A stretch of 34,589 nucleotides of DNA from an uncultured Clostridia bacterium (GTDB taxonomy: Bacteria > Bacillota > Clostridia > Christensenellales > UBA1242), in assembly GCA_945928645.1 (NCBI GenBank), contig CAMENR010000011.1:1-34589 (forward strand). The letters are read 5' to 3'. Position numbers and translations under genes: made by a program. Below are positions 1 to 8,864 of the stretch, in pieces. Position 1 is the stretch's first letter. Each line of letters begins with the position of its first letter. The notes beneath the pieces were generated by a model. That model saw only the letters and a program-made list of their open reading frames with translations, was not told the DNA's origin and did not search any database.

Positions 1-301
1 CACGAAGTGTAACCTTTGCACCAATCTTTTGACCAGCTCTCACTTTGAAGTTAGACACTGATTTTTTTGCCAAGGTTGCAATAGCTTTTTGCCCAGTGAT
101 TTGAGTAAGTTCGTCAAGTGCTAGGTTAAAGCTCTTTGAGTTGTCCTTAACTTCTCCAAGGCCCATACATACAACTATCTTGTCAAGTTTTGGTATTTCC
201 ATAACATTTTTGTATGCAAACTCTTTTTGCAATGCAGGAGCAATGGTTGATTTGTAATAATCAAGTAGTCTTGCATTATTTGTTGATTTATTTTCTGCCA
301 T
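1..301 (-). CDS. rplE: 50S ribosomal protein L5 (uL5), C-terminus cut by window edge
   Basis: Absent from the ORF track because it runs off the window. Reading the minus strand from the ATG at 301 gives about 100 residues starting MAENKSTNNARLLDYYKSTI, then KNVMEIPKLDKIVVCMGLGE, which matches the N-terminal half of L5, the 5S rRNA-binding protein of the central protuberance. The N-terminus is a few residues longer than usual. A good site (AGGAGG) lies just upstream, between the rplX stop at 311-313 and this ATG. The position after rplX is the standard S10/spc order. The rest of the gene, and probably rpsZ/rpsH, lie beyond position 1. Confidence 0.95.
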   Translation of the reverse strand, partial: MAENKSTNNARLLDYYKSTIAPALQKEFAYKNVMEIPKLDKIVVCMGLGEVKDNSKSFNLALDELTQITGQKAIATLAKKSVSNFKVRAGQKIGAKVTLR

Positions 302-310
302 TTTATCCTC

Positions 311-826
311 CTACTTACCTGTCTTTTCAGAAGCATCTTGCTTCTTAGTTTCTTTTTTCACAGCAGTTTTTGCTGTTGTTTTCTTTTCTGATGTTTTTGC
401 TGTTGCAGTCTTTTTTGCTTCAGTGTTTGCAGATTTTGCTTTTTTTGCAGGAGCATCAGCAGTAGCTTCTTTCTTTGATTCTGTTTTCTTTGGTTCTACC
501 TTTTTAGAATCAAGTGATGCGCCACATTTTTTGCAAACTCTTACCTTTTCGCCCTTTGCATTCACTTCCATCTTAACACGAGTTGCCTTGTTGCAAGCTG
601 GGCAAACAATCATCACATTGCTACTATCAATCTTGCCTTCTTTTTTCACAATGCCACCCTTGTCTTGTGCAGACCTTGGTTTGTTGTGTTTGACAATCAT
701 ATTAAGACCTTTTACGGTTACTTTTCCCTCTTCTGGGAAGCACTCTGCAACAGTGCCTTTCTTGCCATTTTCTTTTCCGGTGAGAACAACAACATTGTCG
801 CCTCTTTTAACATTTAACTTTGCCAT
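311..826 (-). CDS. rplX: 50S ribosomal protein L24 (uL24) with Cys4 motif and long basic tail
   Basis: L24 is an assembly-initiating 23S rRNA-binding protein. The N-terminal KOW segment (LNVKRGDNVVVLTGKENGKK) and the GGIVKKEG region are typical. At 171 aa it is much longer than the usual 100-110 aa. The extra length is a low-complexity Lys/Ala/Thr/Glu tail from about residue 108. The core also carries CPAC and CKKC pairs, consistent with a zinc-ribbon variant. The start at 826 has GGAGG about 9 nt upstream. It sits between rplN and rplE in normal order. The tail is the odd part: it is not needed for the L24 fold and would be a flexible cationic extension, possibly contacting rRNA (inference). 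Confidence 0.95.
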   Translation of the reverse strand: MAKLNVKRGDNVVVLTGKENGKKGTVAECFPEEGKVTVKGLNMIVKHNKPRSAQDKGGIVKKEGKIDSSNVMIVCPACNKATRVKMEVNAKGEKVRVCKKCGASLDSKKVEPKKTESKKEATADAPAKKAKSANTEAKKTATAKTSEKKTTAKTAVKKETKKQDASEKTGK

Positions 827-840
827 CTATTGTTTCCTCC

Positions 841-1209
841 TTAAAGAACCTCAGGAGCAAGAGAAACGATTTTCATATAACCATTTTCTCTAAGTTCCCT
901 AGCAACAGGCCCAAATATACGTGTTCCACGTGGTTGTTTTTGGTTGTCGATAATAACAGCAGCATTGTCATCAAATCTGATAGAAGATCCATCATTTCTA
1001 AGGACACCCTTGCTTGTTCTTACGATAACTGCCTTAACAACATCACCTTTCTTTACAACACCACCAGGTGTTGCTTTTTTAACAGAGGCAATAATCACAT
1101 CTCCAATATTGCCACTTCTTCTAAAAGACCCGCCAAGCACTCTGATGCACATTATAATCTTTGCACCAGTATTATCGGCAACCTTAAGTCTTGTTTGTGG
1201 TTGAATCAT
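841..1209 (-). CDS. rplN: 50S ribosomal protein L14 (uL14)
   Basis: At 122 aa this is full family length. It starts [17 protein letters not shown], the canonical L14 N-terminus, and keeps the [17 protein letters not shown] and conserved [12 protein letters not shown] segments. L14 sits on the subunit interface of the large subunit and contacts 16S rRNA. It lies between rpsQ and rplX in the conserved S10-spc order, with a TCCTCC-complement ribosome binding site upstream of 1209. Nothing in it is unusual. Confidence 0.97.
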   Translation of the reverse strand: MIQPQTRLKVADNTGAKIIMCIRVLGGSFRRSGNIGDVIIASVKKATPGGVVKKGDVVKAVIVRTSKGVLRNDGSSIRFDDNAAVIIDNQKQPRGTRIFGPVARELRENGYMKIVSLAPEVL

Positions 1210-1227
1210 GTTCTATTTCCTCCTGTA

Positions 1228-1497
1228 TTACTTAGCTTTTTCGATTATTCTAAGAAGTCTGAAGTGTGTTGTCTTGCTAATTGGTCTTGTTTCCATAATT
1301 TCTACAGTGTCACCAATTTTGCATTCGTTATTTTCGTCATGTGCTTTGAATTTCTTAGTTATCTTAACGACTTTTTTGTATAGTGGGTGTTTTACATTGG
1401 ACACTACAGACACAACAATTGTTTTGTCCATTTTGTCACTTACAACAACACCTATTTTTGTTTTTCTATTATTTCTTTTTTCTTCCATCTCGTTCAC
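1228..1497 (-). CDS. rpsQ: 30S ribosomal protein S17 (uS17)
   Basis: At 89 aa it is the expected length. The OB-fold core [19 protein letters not shown] and the C-terminal half with [19 protein letters not shown] are diagnostic of S17, a primary 16S rRNA-binding protein. The short charged N-terminus ([12 protein letters not shown]) allows the alternative start at the second Met, but the first has the better placed purine-rich site. It is 2 nt downstream of rpmC and shares the operon transcript. Confidence 0.97.
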   Translation of the reverse strand: MNEMEEKRNNRKTKIGVVVSDKMDKTIVVSVVSNVKHPLYKKVVKITKKFKAHDENNECKIGDTVEIMETRPISKTTHFRLLRIIEKAK

Positions 1498-1499
1498 TC

Positions 1500-1724
1500 C
1501 TATGCCTTAACCTTTTTGTCGGACTCGACATTTTTGCCAAGTTCTCTTTCGGTAAGAACAGTTTTGATTTTTGCAATGTCTTTTTTCAAAGAGTTCAAAA
1601 GCATTGGATTTGCAAGGTTTCCTGTTGCATGTTGAAATCTAAGATTGAAGAGTTCAGTTTTTGTTGCGACCAACTTTGCATTAAGTTCGTCGTTGGTCAT
1701 ACTTCTTATATCTTTTATTTTCAT
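1500..1724 (-). CDS. rpmC: 50S ribosomal protein L29 (uL29)
   Basis: A short two-helix protein of 74 aa, starting [18 protein letters not shown], with [16 protein letters not shown] and an arginine/lysine-rich second helix, all typical of L29. L29 lies near the polypeptide exit and helps form the docking site for trigger factor and SRP. Its ATG overlaps the rplP stop by one base (TAATG), so translation is probably coupled to rplP. The C-terminus is slightly longer than average. Confidence 0.96.
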   Translation of the reverse strand: MKIKDIRSMTNDELNAKLVATKTELFNLRFQHATGNLANPMLLNSLKKDIAKIKTVLTERELGKNVESDKKVKA

Positions 1725-2179
1725 TAAACTGCACCACCTTCTACAACGTTTTCTTCAGCTTTAGCAGTGGATTGTTCTCTGGCAATAATCTTTGTAACAC
1801 AAGGAAGTTTGTGTGAAGCAAGTCTCAAAGCTTCTTTTGCTATTGCTTCATCAACACCCTTAATTTCAAAGAGCACTCTGCCAGGTTTTACAACTGCAAC
1901 CCAGTATTCTGGGTTTCCCTTTCCGCTACCCATACGAGTTTCAGCAGGTTTTTTGGTAATTGGCTTGTCTGGGAATATATCAATCCATACTTTGCCACCA
2001 CGTTTTGTATATCTTGTCATAGCGATACGAGCGGCTTCTATTTGGTTGGAAGTAATCCAGCATGGTTCGGTGGTTACTAGGCCATAATCGCCATAAGCAA
2101 GTTTATTGCCACGAGTTGCAACACCTCTCATTCTGCCACGTTGAACTTTTCTTCTCTTAACCTTTTTTGGCATTAACAT
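1724..2179 (-). CDS. rplP: 50S ribosomal protein L16 (uL16)
   Basis: At 151 aa it is slightly longer than the usual 137-145 aa. [17 protein letters not shown] is the family N-terminus, and the [18 protein letters not shown] segment is the conserved loop near the A-site and peptidyl-transferase region. The extra length is an acidic/Ala tail after [10 protein letters not shown]. The ATG overlaps the rpsC stop by one base (TAATG), the same coupling as at the downstream rpmC junction. The start is the first of two in-frame Met codons, as in most L16 proteins. Confidence 0.97.
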   Translation of the reverse strand: MLMPKKVKRRKVQRGRMRGVATRGNKLAYGDYGLVTTEPCWITSNQIEAARIAMTRYTKRGGKVWIDIFPDKPITKKPAETRMGSGKGNPEYWVAVVKPGRVLFEIKGVDEAIAKEALRLASHKLPCVTKIIAREQSTAKAEENVVEGGAV

Positions 2180-2844
2180 TAGACGTTACCTCCTTTTTCA
2201 GCAGGAACTTTTTTTGAGAAAATTTCGCCATTATAGACCCAAACTTTTATTCCCAAAATTCCAAATGTTGTCTTTGCTTCAGCAAAACCATAGTCGATAT
2301 CTGCTCTCAAAGTTTGAAGAGGAAGGCTACCTTGATGATATTGCTCTGTTCTAGCAATGTCTGCACCATCAAGACGACCTGCAACCATAGTTTTGATACC
2401 TTTAACACCAGCTTTCACTGCCTTTTGCATAGCCATCTTCATAGCACGTCTAAAGTGAACACGTTTTTCTAGTTGGCTAGCAATGCTTTCTGCAATCAAA
2501 GTTGCGTCTGTGTCTGGATTTTTGACTTCCTTTATGTTGATAGAAATTGAATCAGCGGAAGTCAATTTCATAATTTCTTTCTTAAGGGCTTCTACTCCAG
2601 CACCTTTTTGCCCAATAAGAACACCTGGGCGAGCGGTGTATATAGAAACAATAACTCTCTTTGCAGTTCTTTCAATAACAATCTTTGAAATAGCGCAAGC
2701 ATAGTATTTTTTCTTGATGAAAGTTCTTATGGTGTTGTCTTCTTTCAGATTTTTTGCAAAATCAGCTTTTCCGACATACCACAAGGAATCCCAGCCCTTA
2801 TTGATACCTATTCTAAGTCCGTTTGGACTAACTTTTTGTCCCAT
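2179..2844 (-). CDS. rpsC: 30S ribosomal protein S3 (uS3)
   Basis: At 221 aa it is the expected length. It begins [20 protein letters not shown], has the type II KH domain around [20 protein letters not shown], and the C-terminal domain with [21 protein letters not shown]3 lines the mRNA entry channel of the 30S subunit and has helicase-like activity there together with S4. It lies between rplV and rplP in standard order. No unusual feature was seen. Confidence 0.98.
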   Translation of the reverse strand: MGQKVSPNGLRIGINKGWDSLWYVGKADFAKNLKEDNTIRTFIKKKYYACAISKIVIERTAKRVIVSIYTARPGVLIGQKGAGVEALKKEIMKLTSADSISINIKEVKNPDTDATLIAESIASQLEKRVHFRRAMKMAMQKAVKAGVKGIKTMVAGRLDGADIARTEQYHQGSLPLQTLRADIDYGFAEAKTTFGILGIKVWVYNGEIFSKKVPAEKGGNV

Positions 2845-2858
2845 TTCTTCGCTCTCCC

Positions 2859-3245
2859 TTACTTAACAGTGTCCAATATAACAGTTATATTGCTTGTTCT
2901 TTTTAAGATTTGGTCTACTCTGCCCCTACCACGAATATTTTGTCTTTTGTAGGTTGCGCCTTGACCAGAGTAAATTTCTGCAACATAAAGGTCTTGTTTG
3001 TTAAGTCCTTTGTTGTTTTCAGCATTTGCACCAGCAGATTCCACTACTTTGCAAATAAGTTCAGCAGCCTTGTTTGGAGTATTTTTCAAAATAGCAACTG
3101 CTTCATTGTATCCCTTACCTCTAACAAGGTCCATAACAATGTCAAGTTTGGAAGAACTAAGTCTTAGGAACTTTGCCTTTGCATATGGTCTTGTATCACG
3201 AGTTTGGTTTATTTTTTCTGTTTTTTCTTTAATTCTCTTTGCCAT
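2859..3245 (-). CDS. rplV: 50S ribosomal protein L22 (uL22)
   Basis: A 128-aa L22. The core [20 protein letters not shown] starts the fold, and [19 protein letters not shown] forms the conserved C-terminal strand next to the long hairpin loop that reaches the nascent-peptide tunnel. The N-terminus is about 15 charged residues ([17 protein letters not shown]) longer than in E. coli, as is common in Bacillota. A GGAGAAGG-like site lies upstream of 3245. The gene sits between rpsS and rpsC. Confidence 0.97.
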   Translation of the reverse strand: MAKRIKEKTEKINQTRDTRPYAKAKFLRLSSSKLDIVMDLVRGKGYNEAVAILKNTPNKAAELICKVVESAGANAENNKGLNKQDLYVAEIYSGQGATYKRQNIRGRGRVDQILKRTSNITVILDTVK

Positions 3246-3256
3246 TTCCCTTCTCC

Positions 3257-3532
3257 TTATTTGCCCTTAGCCTTGTCTGCGCCGTGGCCTCTAAAAGTTC
3301 TGGTTGGAGCAAATTCACCAAGTTTATGTCCAACCATTTCGGCTGTGCAATACACTGGGATATGCTTCTTTCCATTGTGAACAGCGATTGTGTGTCCAAC
3401 AAATTCTGGATAAATGACAGATGCTCTTGACCAAGTTTTAACAGGTTTCTTTGTGTTAGACTCGTTCATTTCTTTGATGCGATTGAACAATCTTTGTTCA
3501 ACGTATGGTTTTTTCTTTAATGATCTACTCAT
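3257..3532 (-). CDS. rpsS: 30S ribosomal protein S19 (uS19)
   Basis: At 91 aa it is full length. [39 protein letters not shown] and [16 protein letters not shown] are family signatures. S19 sits in the 30S head, forms a complex with S13 and contacts the A-site tRNA region. It has the usual place between rplB and rplV and is well spaced from both. Nothing is unusual. Confidence 0.98.
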   Translation of the reverse strand: MSRSLKKKPYVEQRLFNRIKEMNESNTKKPVKTWSRASVIYPEFVGHTIAVHNGKKHIPVYCTAEMVGHKLGEFAPTRTFRGHGADKAKGK

Positions 3533-3552
3533 CTTACATAACTCCTCGTAGT

Positions 3553-4377
3553 TTATGACCTACTAATAATAAATTTGTTCGTGCTCTTCTTCTTATTTCT
3601 TGTCTTATATCCAAGAGCAGGTTTGCCCCATGGTGTAACAGGACTTGGTCTGCCGATTGGAGACTTACCTTCACCACCACCATGTGGATGGTCGCATGGG
3701 TTCATAACAACACCACGAACTGTTGGTCTAACACCCATATGTCTTTTTCTTCCAGCCTTACCAATGGAAATGATTTCGTGGTCAACATTGCCCACTTGCC
3801 CAAGAGTTGCTCTGCACTCTGCTGGCACCATTCTCATCTCTCCACTTGGCATCTTAAGTGTTGCATACTTTCCTTCTTTAGCCATAAGTCTTGCAGAGAT
3901 ACCAGCACTTCTAGCAATCACTGCACCTTGGTTTGGTCTAAGTTCGATGTTATGAACAACACTACCTACTGGGATATTTTTAAGAGGCATACAGTTTCCG
4001 ACTTTTACTTCTACTTCAACACCGCTCATAACCTTGTCGCCAACGTTTAGTCCAACAGGAGCCAAGATATATGATTTTGCACCATCTGCATAGTGCAAAA
4101 GAGCAATGTTTGCAGTTCTATTTGGATCGTATTCAATAGCTTCAACTTTTGCAGGAACATTGTCGTGATTACGTCTAAATTCAATTATTCTATATTTTTG
4201 TCTGTTTCCACCACCATGATGTCTAACAGTGATTTTGCCCTGTGCATTTCTTCCAGCGTGTTTGTTTTTAACAGCAAGAAGAGATTTTTCTGGTTTTTTC
4301 TTTGTAAGTTCCGAAAAATCGGCAGTAGTCAAAAATCTTTGTGATGGTGTGGTTGGATTGTGTCTTTTAATTGCCAT
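3553..4377 (-). CDS. rplB: 50S ribosomal protein L2 (uL2)
   Basis: A 274-aa L2, one of the most conserved ribosomal proteins, needed for subunit association and peptidyl-transferase activity. It carries the [17 protein letters not shown] region and the C-terminal [20 protein letters not shown] segment that contains the conserved histidine near the peptidyl-transferase centre. Length and ends are normal. It follows rplW and precedes rpsS. Confidence 0.98.
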   Translation of the reverse strand: MAIKRHNPTTPSQRFLTTADFSELTKKKPEKSLLAVKNKHAGRNAQGKITVRHHGGGNRQKYRIIEFRRNHDNVPAKVEAIEYDPNRTANIALLHYADGAKSYILAPVGLNVGDKVMSGVEVEVKVGNCMPLKNIPVGSVVHNIELRPNQGAVIARSAGISARLMAKEGKYATLKMPSGEMRMVPAECRATLGQVGNVDHEIISIGKAGRKRHMGVRPTVRGVVMNPCDHPHGGGEGKSPIGRPSPVTPWGKPALGYKTRNKKKSTNKFIISRS

Positions 4378-4394
4378 TTTATCTTTCTCCTACC

Positions 4395-4697
4395 TTAATT
4401 TAAACTCTCAAAGAACTCAATAGGTTTGCTTTCTTTGGTGAGCCAAACAATCGCCTTCTTGTAATCACTTGTTTTGCCAACGCTTCTGCCTTGTTTGGTG
4501 TTTTGAGTCTTAACTTTTCCCTTGACAATAAGGGTGTTTACTTGTTTAACCTTAACCTTAAATATTTCTTCAATTGCTTGTCTAATTTGAACTTTGTTTG
4601 CGTTTAGGTCAACAATAAATGTGTATTTCTTGTCGGAAATTGTTGCATAACTCTTTTCCGAAAGAAGTGGCTTTTTGATAATGTCGTATGCGTTCAT
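4395..4697 (-). CDS. rplW: 50S ribosomal protein L23 (uL23)
   Basis: A 100-aa L23. [20 protein letters not shown] and [20 protein letters not shown] are typical, and the basic loop [12 protein letters not shown] reaches toward the tunnel. L23 stands at the exit of the nascent-chain tunnel and is the docking site for trigger factor and SRP. Its ATG overlaps the rplD stop by four bases (ATGA), implying translational coupling. Confidence 0.97.
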   Translation of the reverse strand: MNAYDIIKKPLLSEKSYATISDKKYTFIVDLNANKVQIRQAIEEIFKVKVKQVNTLIVKGKVKTQNTKQGRSVGKTSDYKKAIVWLTKESKPIEFFESLN

Positions 4698-5323
4698 TGT
4701 TTATAAGCCTCCTCTATTTTTTTAATTGCATCTTTTGTGATGTAAAGTCTTGAATTTGCAACAACGTCATATGTTCCAAGCACATCTGCATAAGTAACAT
4801 GTGCATTTGGAATGTTGTTTGAAGCACGAAGAATTTCGTCATTCTTTTGATCAAGAACAAACAAAACATTCTTTTTGCCTACCTCAAAGTTGTCCATAAT
4901 TTGTTGGAAGAACTTTGTTTTTGGGGCTTCTAGTGATACTTGGTCAAGAACAACAACTTCGTTGTCTGCAACTTTTGCACTGATTGCACTCTTGAAAGCA
5001 GATACTTTCATTGCTTTGTTTATTTTTTGAGAGAAATCTCTTGGCTTTGGTGCAAATATGATACCACCACCCTTCCATTGAGCACTCTTTGTAGAACCTT
5101 GTCTTGCTCTACCTGTGCCTTTTTGACGCCAAGGTTTCTTTGCATGTCCTCTCACTTCGCTACGAAGGAGGGCAGATTTTGTTCCTTGTCTTTGATTGTT
5201 GTTGTAAGCGACTACAACTTGGTGGATAAGTGGTTCGTTATATTCGCAACCAAATACTTCTTCAGAAAGGGTAGCTTGACCAACAACTTCTGCTTTTGTG
5301 TTATAAACTTTAACTTTAGGCAT
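4694..5323 (-). CDS. rplD: 50S ribosomal protein L4 (uL4)
   Basis: A 209-aa L4 with the internal loop [20 protein letters not shown] that extends into the exit tunnel wall, followed by [13 protein letters not shown]. In E. coli and some Gram-positives L4 is also the autogenous repressor that binds the S10 leader; whether that holds here is inference. Its stop overlaps the rplW start by four bases. Length and motifs are normal. Confidence 0.98.
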   Translation of the reverse strand: MPKVKVYNTKAEVVGQATLSEEVFGCEYNEPLIHQVVVAYNNNQRQGTKSALLRSEVRGHAKKPWRQKGTGRARQGSTKSAQWKGGGIIFAPKPRDFSQKINKAMKVSAFKSAISAKVADNEVVVLDQVSLEAPKTKFFQQIMDNFEVGKKNVLFVLDQKNDEILRASNNIPNAHVTYADVLGTYDVVANSRLYITKDAIKKIEEAYKQ

Positions 5324-5336
5324 TTTTAACTACTCC

Positions 5337-5975
5337 TTATCTTTTGATTTTTTTTGCATTGCAGATGAACACAAGTCCGTCTTTGCTTCCAGGGATACTA
5401 CCCTTAACAAGCATAAGATTTCTTTCTTCATCAATTTTTACGACTTTTAGATTTTGTTTTGTAACTCTGTCGTTACCAAATTGTCCAGGCATCTTACGAT
5501 TTTTGAACACTCTAGCTGGGGTTGAGCTTCCACTCAAACCACCTACTTCTCTGTGCACAGGTCCTGTGCCATGGCTCATTCTGAGACGTCTAGCGTTCCA
5601 TCTCTTGATAACACCGCTAAACCCATGTCCCTTTGAAGTCCCTGTAACGTCAACCAAATCTCCTTCAGCAAACACTGAACATTTGATTTCGTTACCAACT
5701 TCTAGGTTTGATGTGTCAGAAAGTCTAAATTCTCTAAGATATTTCTTTGCTTCGACATTAGCTTTCTTAAACACTCCCATCTCTGGTTTGTTTTTGGATT
5801 TTTCTTTTGCTTCGCCAAATCCAACAACCACTGCATCATATCCATCTTTATCCACGGTTTTCTTTTGGACAACGGTGCATGGTCCTGCAAGGATAACAGT
5901 TACTGGAGTAACCTTTCCATCAAGGTCGAATACTTGAGTCATCCCCAATTTTTTTCCTAAAATAGCTTTTTCCAT
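5337..5975 (-). CDS. rplC: 50S ribosomal protein L3 (uL3)
   Basis: A 212-aa L3 that starts MEKAILGKKLGMTQVFDLDG and carries DVTGTSKGHGFSGVIKRWNA and GSSTPARVFKNRKMPGQFGN, the segment that approaches the peptidyl-transferase centre. L3 is one of the two proteins that initiate 50S assembly. It follows rpsJ by 17 bp and precedes rplD. No anomaly was seen. Confidence 0.98.
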   Translation of the reverse strand: MEKAILGKKLGMTQVFDLDGKVTPVTVILAGPCTVVQKKTVDKDGYDAVVVGFGEAKEKSKNKPEMGVFKKANVEAKKYLREFRLSDTSNLEVGNEIKCSVFAEGDLVDVTGTSKGHGFSGVIKRWNARRLRMSHGTGPVHREVGGLSGSSTPARVFKNRKMPGQFGNDRVTKQNLKVVKIDEERNLMLVKGSIPGSKDGLVFICNAKKIKR

Positions 5976-5992
5976 TTTTCACCTCTCGACCT

Positions 5993-6301
5993 TTATAGTT
6001 TGATATTGATATCAACGCCTGCAGGAAGGTCTAGTTTCATAAGTGAATCAACAGCCTTGCTTGATGGTGTGTAGATATCAATTATCCTTTTGTGTGTTCG
6101 CATCTCAAATTGTTCACGACTATCTTTATCTTTATGAGGTGCTCTGATGATTGTCACCACTTCTTTCTCTGTTGGAAGTGGGATTGGCCCAGCAACCTGA
6201 GAGCCAGACTTTGACGCAGCTTCCATAATTCTGGAAGTGGCAAGGTCAATCAAGTTGTGGTCATAACTTTTTAATTTGATTCTGATTTTTTGTGTTGCCA
6301 T
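5993..6301 (-). CDS. rpsJ: 30S ribosomal protein S10 (uS10), first gene of operon
   Basis: I chose the ATG at 6301 rather than 6319. It gives [20 protein letters not shown], the canonical S10 start, 102 aa, and places AAGGAGAG a proper 5 nt upstream; the ORF-track version adds six unlikely residues and overlaps that site. S10 is a 30S head protein and also the NusE subunit of antitermination complexes. [20 protein letters not shown] is diagnostic. It is the promoter-proximal gene of the operon, with a leader of about 190 nt upstream. Confidence 0.97.
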   Translation of the reverse strand: MATQKIRIKLKSYDHNLIDLATSRIMEAASKSGSQVAGPIPLPTEKEVVTIIRAPHKDKDSREQFEMRTHKRIIDIYTPSSKAVDSLMKLDLPAGVDINIKL

Positions 6302-6373
6302 ATACTCTCCTTCTACCATGCTGGCACATTCAATACACTTTACCGTGTGTTTCGTATCGAAAGTCCTTAAAAA

Positions 6374-6392
6374 AAAATCTTAAAGATTTTTA
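6374..6392 (-). promoter_or_regulatory. Hairpin with U-tract in the rpsJ leader (possible attenuator)
   Basis: On the minus strand the leader reads AAAAATCTT-T-AAGATTTTT followed by more T residues: a 9-bp inverted repeat with a one-base centre. A second inverted repeat (TTGAATT/AATTCAA) lies about 10 nt upstream in the transcript. It looks like a weak intrinsic terminator inside the untranslated leader, which would fit attenuation of the S10 operon. With only one G:C pair the stem is weak, so the role is uncertain. Confidence 0.35.
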
Positions 6393-6496
6393 GCCAGCCC
6401 GCTTGAATTTTAATTCAAACTTGTCCACGCAAATTCTCCAGTTTTGTTGCTAAAAGTGGTAACTTTGCGCTTCATCCCATATTTCACGGTGAAGAC

Positions 6497-6525
6497 ATTT
6501 TACACCAGAACATACGATTAGTCAA
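6497..6525 (-). promoter_or_regulatory. Sigma-A promoter of the S10 operon
   Basis: The minus strand reads TTGACT, a 17-nt spacer, then TAAAAT, close to the vegetative consensus with ideal spacing. Predicted transcription start is near 6490, which leaves an untranslated leader of about 190 nt before the rpsJ ATG at 6301. It is the best promoter match in the upstream gap and explains the whole ribosomal protein cluster. Confidence 0.75.
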
Positions 6526-6899
6526 CCCTTTTTTTCTAAAAAAATGCGCTTTTTCTTAAAAAAAATAAATTTGTGCAAACTGCACAAAAATATAGTGATT
6601 TATATATGTTCATTTTTTTTGTTATTTTTAGAGATTCAGCCAAATTATTACAAAATACCCGAAATTTTCCCTATATATATAATAGGTTGCTTTTTGAGCA
6701 AAATCTACCCACCGAAAGTTGTTAATTTTAACATATTTCCCTTTGCAAGAAATTTTTTGATTACTATTAGTGATTTTTTGATAAAAGCCCCCGCTACACT
6801 ATATTCTCTGTTTCGAAAAATGCTAATAAAAAAGGTCGCTCCCTTGCAACCCTTCCTATTTCAAAAACATTAACCTAAACTGTTTAACAGAAAAATTGA
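6526..6899. other. Gap between the S10 promoter and the DUF1858 gene
   Basis: AT-rich and non-coding as far as I can see. The 109-aa plus-strand ORF in the track here (6544-6873) is low complexity and has no ribosome binding site. The stretch contains the terminator-like hairpin at 6562-6588 and a small inverted repeat CCTAT/ATAGG near 6670. Nothing else is recognised. Confidence 0.6.
6562..6588 (-). terminator. Intrinsic terminator upstream of the S10 promoter
   Basis: The minus strand reads TTTGTGCA, loop GTT, TGCACAAA and then a T-rich tract (TTTATTTTTTTT). The perfect 8-bp arms, 3-nt loop and following T-run fit a rho-independent terminator. It would stop readthrough from the DUF1858 gene before the S10 promoter. 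It lies about 310 nt after that gene, so an operator-type palindrome is an alternative. Confidence 0.5.
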
Positions 6900-7118
6900 T
6901 TATTTTTTGCAGTTTTTCTTTGCTGGAATCAAGTCTTCATTCAACTTTTTTACCATAAAATCTACATCCAAGCCATGAACAGCCCCAGCCTCCTCAACAG
7001 TTTCCATTTGACTCATTGGGCAAGAAAAGCAGTGCATTCCAAACCCACGCAAAATATCTTCTGCATTAGAATATTTTTTCAATATTTCTCCAAGTGTTGT
7101 ATCTTTGGTTATTTCCAT
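6900..7118 (-). CDS. DUF1858 / redox-disulfide domain small protein
   Basis: A 72-aa stand-alone DUF1858 domain: MEITKDTTLGEILKKYSNAE, then the GMHCFSCPMSQMETVEEA core with the CxxC pair that gives the TIGR name hybrid-cluster-protein-associated redox disulfide domain. The family is thought to act in redox or metal-sulfur chemistry, but the function of stand-alone copies is not established. The C-terminus is basic with one more Cys (KKNCKK). GGAG lies upstream of the ATG at 7118, and a good promoter lies at 7190-7218, so it is probably monocistronic. Confidence 0.9.
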   Translation of the reverse strand: MEITKDTTLGEILKKYSNAEDILRGFGMHCFSCPMSQMETVEEAGAVHGLDVDFMVKKLNEDLIPAKKNCKK

Positions 7119-7189
7119 ATTTATCTCCTTTTAAGAATATATCTTGTGCATCAATCCTTACAAGGTTACTTGAAAATCTGCACACCAAC

Positions 7190-7218
7190 ATATTACACCT
7201 TATAGTAAATTTCGTCAA
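7190..7218 (-). promoter_or_regulatory. Promoter of the DUF1858 gene
   Basis: The minus strand has TTGACG, a 17-nt spacer and TAATAT. The predicted start near 7183 gives a leader of about 65 nt. The leader contains a CTTGT/ACAAG inverted repeat that could form a hairpin. Confidence 0.6.
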
Positions 7219-7300
7219 TATTTTTCATATCATAAGTCAAAATCTCTACACTAAACTAATTAATTTTCCACGCTCAAACAATAATCGTCCAAGTATTTTG

Positions 7301-8752
7301 TTATAATTTGCTTTTACAAACCATACATATTTCGTTCCCAGCCAAATTTTTTGCTCCACAGCAAGAGCAAACAACCAACCCTCCAATTTGTACCCCACAA
7401 TTCTTACAAAAATTTGAGTCCCTTTCTATTCTCATCCCACACTTTTTGCAAAAATTTTTATCTGTTGATTCTTCATTAGACGAACTATCTTGCAAACTTT
7501 CTCCCTTTTGTTTGAAAACTTCTTCCTTGCAATCGCTTCCATAATAAAGGACATCTTCTTCCCTTCTTTCTATTTTATTCTTTTTATTAAAAGGATAGTC
7601 TTGAATGGTTTTATTGTTCTCATTATTAGCAAATAATATTGGCTCTTTCTGCAAAACATTATCAAAGTTATTTTCAGCAACATTATCACAACCCATTATA
7701 TTTGTCCTATCCCTATAGGCACTTTCTGCCGAAAAATCATCAAACTCTCCTGTTGAAAGTCTTTTGGACTGGCTACTTGATGATAAATTACTAATTATAT
7801 CATTATCCACAGAGGCATTAGACAATTTATTTTCCCTAATATTGTTGTATGAAGTGAAATCACTCATATTTCCATAAGTTTTATTCTCATGACTATTGGC
7901 AGGTTCCCTACCTTGCCCACTGTTTTCTCCTAAAACTATTTTATTGTTTGACGAAGTTACAAATACTTTTTCCTTTTCTTCCTGAGCAGAATTTATCGAA
8001 TTTTCCACTTCGCTTAAAAATTCATCATCTTTGTGCCGTTGCAGTGCCAAGTCGTGCAATTTTTTCTGCCTTTTAGACACAATCAGGTCTTCAATTCTAA
8101 CTTTGGTGATGTCAATGCCATAGGTTGCACAAAACTTACTTAATTTTGATAATATTAAGCTCTCAACTTTTTCCTTACAAGTGGAATATATATCAAAACT
8201 TAGCCCTGCTTTATTCAAAATTTTCGAAACTTCATCTCCTAATACAAAGGATAATTCTTTTTTTAGGGAATTATTTTTAACAAAAGCAAACTCTGCACAA
8301 AACAAACTCATAAATTTTCTCATATCTTTTATGCAAAAATCAAAATTGCCAGTAATACGCATTTTCATTTTGCCATTTGGTGTTTTGCAGGAAAATTTTT
8401 CGTGAGTTTTGAACTTTAGATTATGCCCATCTATTTTGACAAAATACAAGTCGGCAGACAATTTTCTTGGAGCAACAATGCCTAGTTTTGTTAGCGTATT
8501 TCCCCGCTCCTTAAAAAGTCTAGGGAGAGTAACATCTTCAAGTTTTATCAATCCTACTTCGTTGATAATGTCCAAAACATTATTATCGTAAGCAACTACC
8601 ACATTATACCCTTGCTCAACCTGTATATTTTCCCCTAGTTTTACCGAGCCATTTTTTGTGGGAATCAAATATACAATATCCCCTTTATTTTTTTCTGGCA
8701 AGGATATTGGTTTCTTTTTTATTAAGTTGGAAAAAAAATTAAAAATTCCCAT
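7301..8752 (-). CDS. SPFH/band-7-like protein with two C-terminal zinc ribbons
   Basis: A 483-aa protein. Residues about 1-250 resemble the SPFH (virion-core/YdjI-type) domain: a short hydrophobic start GIFNFFSNLI, beta-rich segments (VIPTKNGSVKLGENIQVEQG-like) and a helical region ending KLHDLALQRHKDDEFLSEVE. Residues about 260-430 are Asn/Ser-rich and probably disordered. The last 50 residues hold eight Cys in four CxxC pairs (CKKC, CKNC, CSCC, CMVC), two zinc ribbons. No lipid-attachment motif or clear TM is seen. SPFH proteins scaffold membrane microdomains; the client here is unknown. There is no strong ribosome binding site before ATG 8752. It lies divergent from the PRC-barrel gene, 112 bp away. 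Confidence 0.75.
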   Translation of the reverse strand: MGIFNFFSNLIKKKPISLPEKNKGDIVYLIPTKNGSVKLGENIQVEQGYNVVVAYDNNVLDIINEVGLIKLEDVTLPRLFKERGNTLTKLGIVAPRKLSADLYFVKIDGHNLKFKTHEKFSCKTPNGKMKMRITGNFDFCIKDMRKFMSLFCAEFAFVKNNSLKKELSFVLGDEVSKILNKAGLSFDIYSTCKEKVESLILSKLSKFCATYGIDITKVRIEDLIVSKRQKKLHDLALQRHKDDEFLSEVENSINSAQEEKEKVFVTSSNNKIVLGENSGQGREPANSHENKTYGNMSDFTSYNNIRENKLSNASVDNDIISNLSSSSQSKRLSTGEFDDFSAESAYRDRTNIMGCDNVAENNFDNVLQKEPILFANNENNKTIQDYPFNKKNKIERREEDVLYYGSDCKEEVFKQKGESLQDSSSNEESTDKNFCKKCGMRIERDSNFCKNCGVQIGGLVVCSCCGAKNLAGNEICMVCKSKL

Positions 8753-8864
8753 ATATTCGTCACAATTTTACCACAGCAAACAAAAAAATGCTAGCAAATG
8801 AAATAATAAATGGCAAAAAATTAACATATATTTAAGTATTGACTCACACAGAAAGGGAGAAAAA

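Noticed and set aside
423-893. 156-aa plus-strand ORF opposite rplX
   Set aside because: It is the shadow of the AT-poor, Lys-rich rplX strand; Phe/Ser-rich, no ribosome binding site, and it covers a real ribosomal protein gene.
6544-6873. 109-aa plus-strand ORF in the gap upstream of rpsJ
   Set aside because: Phe/Leu/Ile/Lys-rich translation of AT-rich DNA, no site before the ATG, and it overlaps the terminator-like hairpin at 6562-6588.
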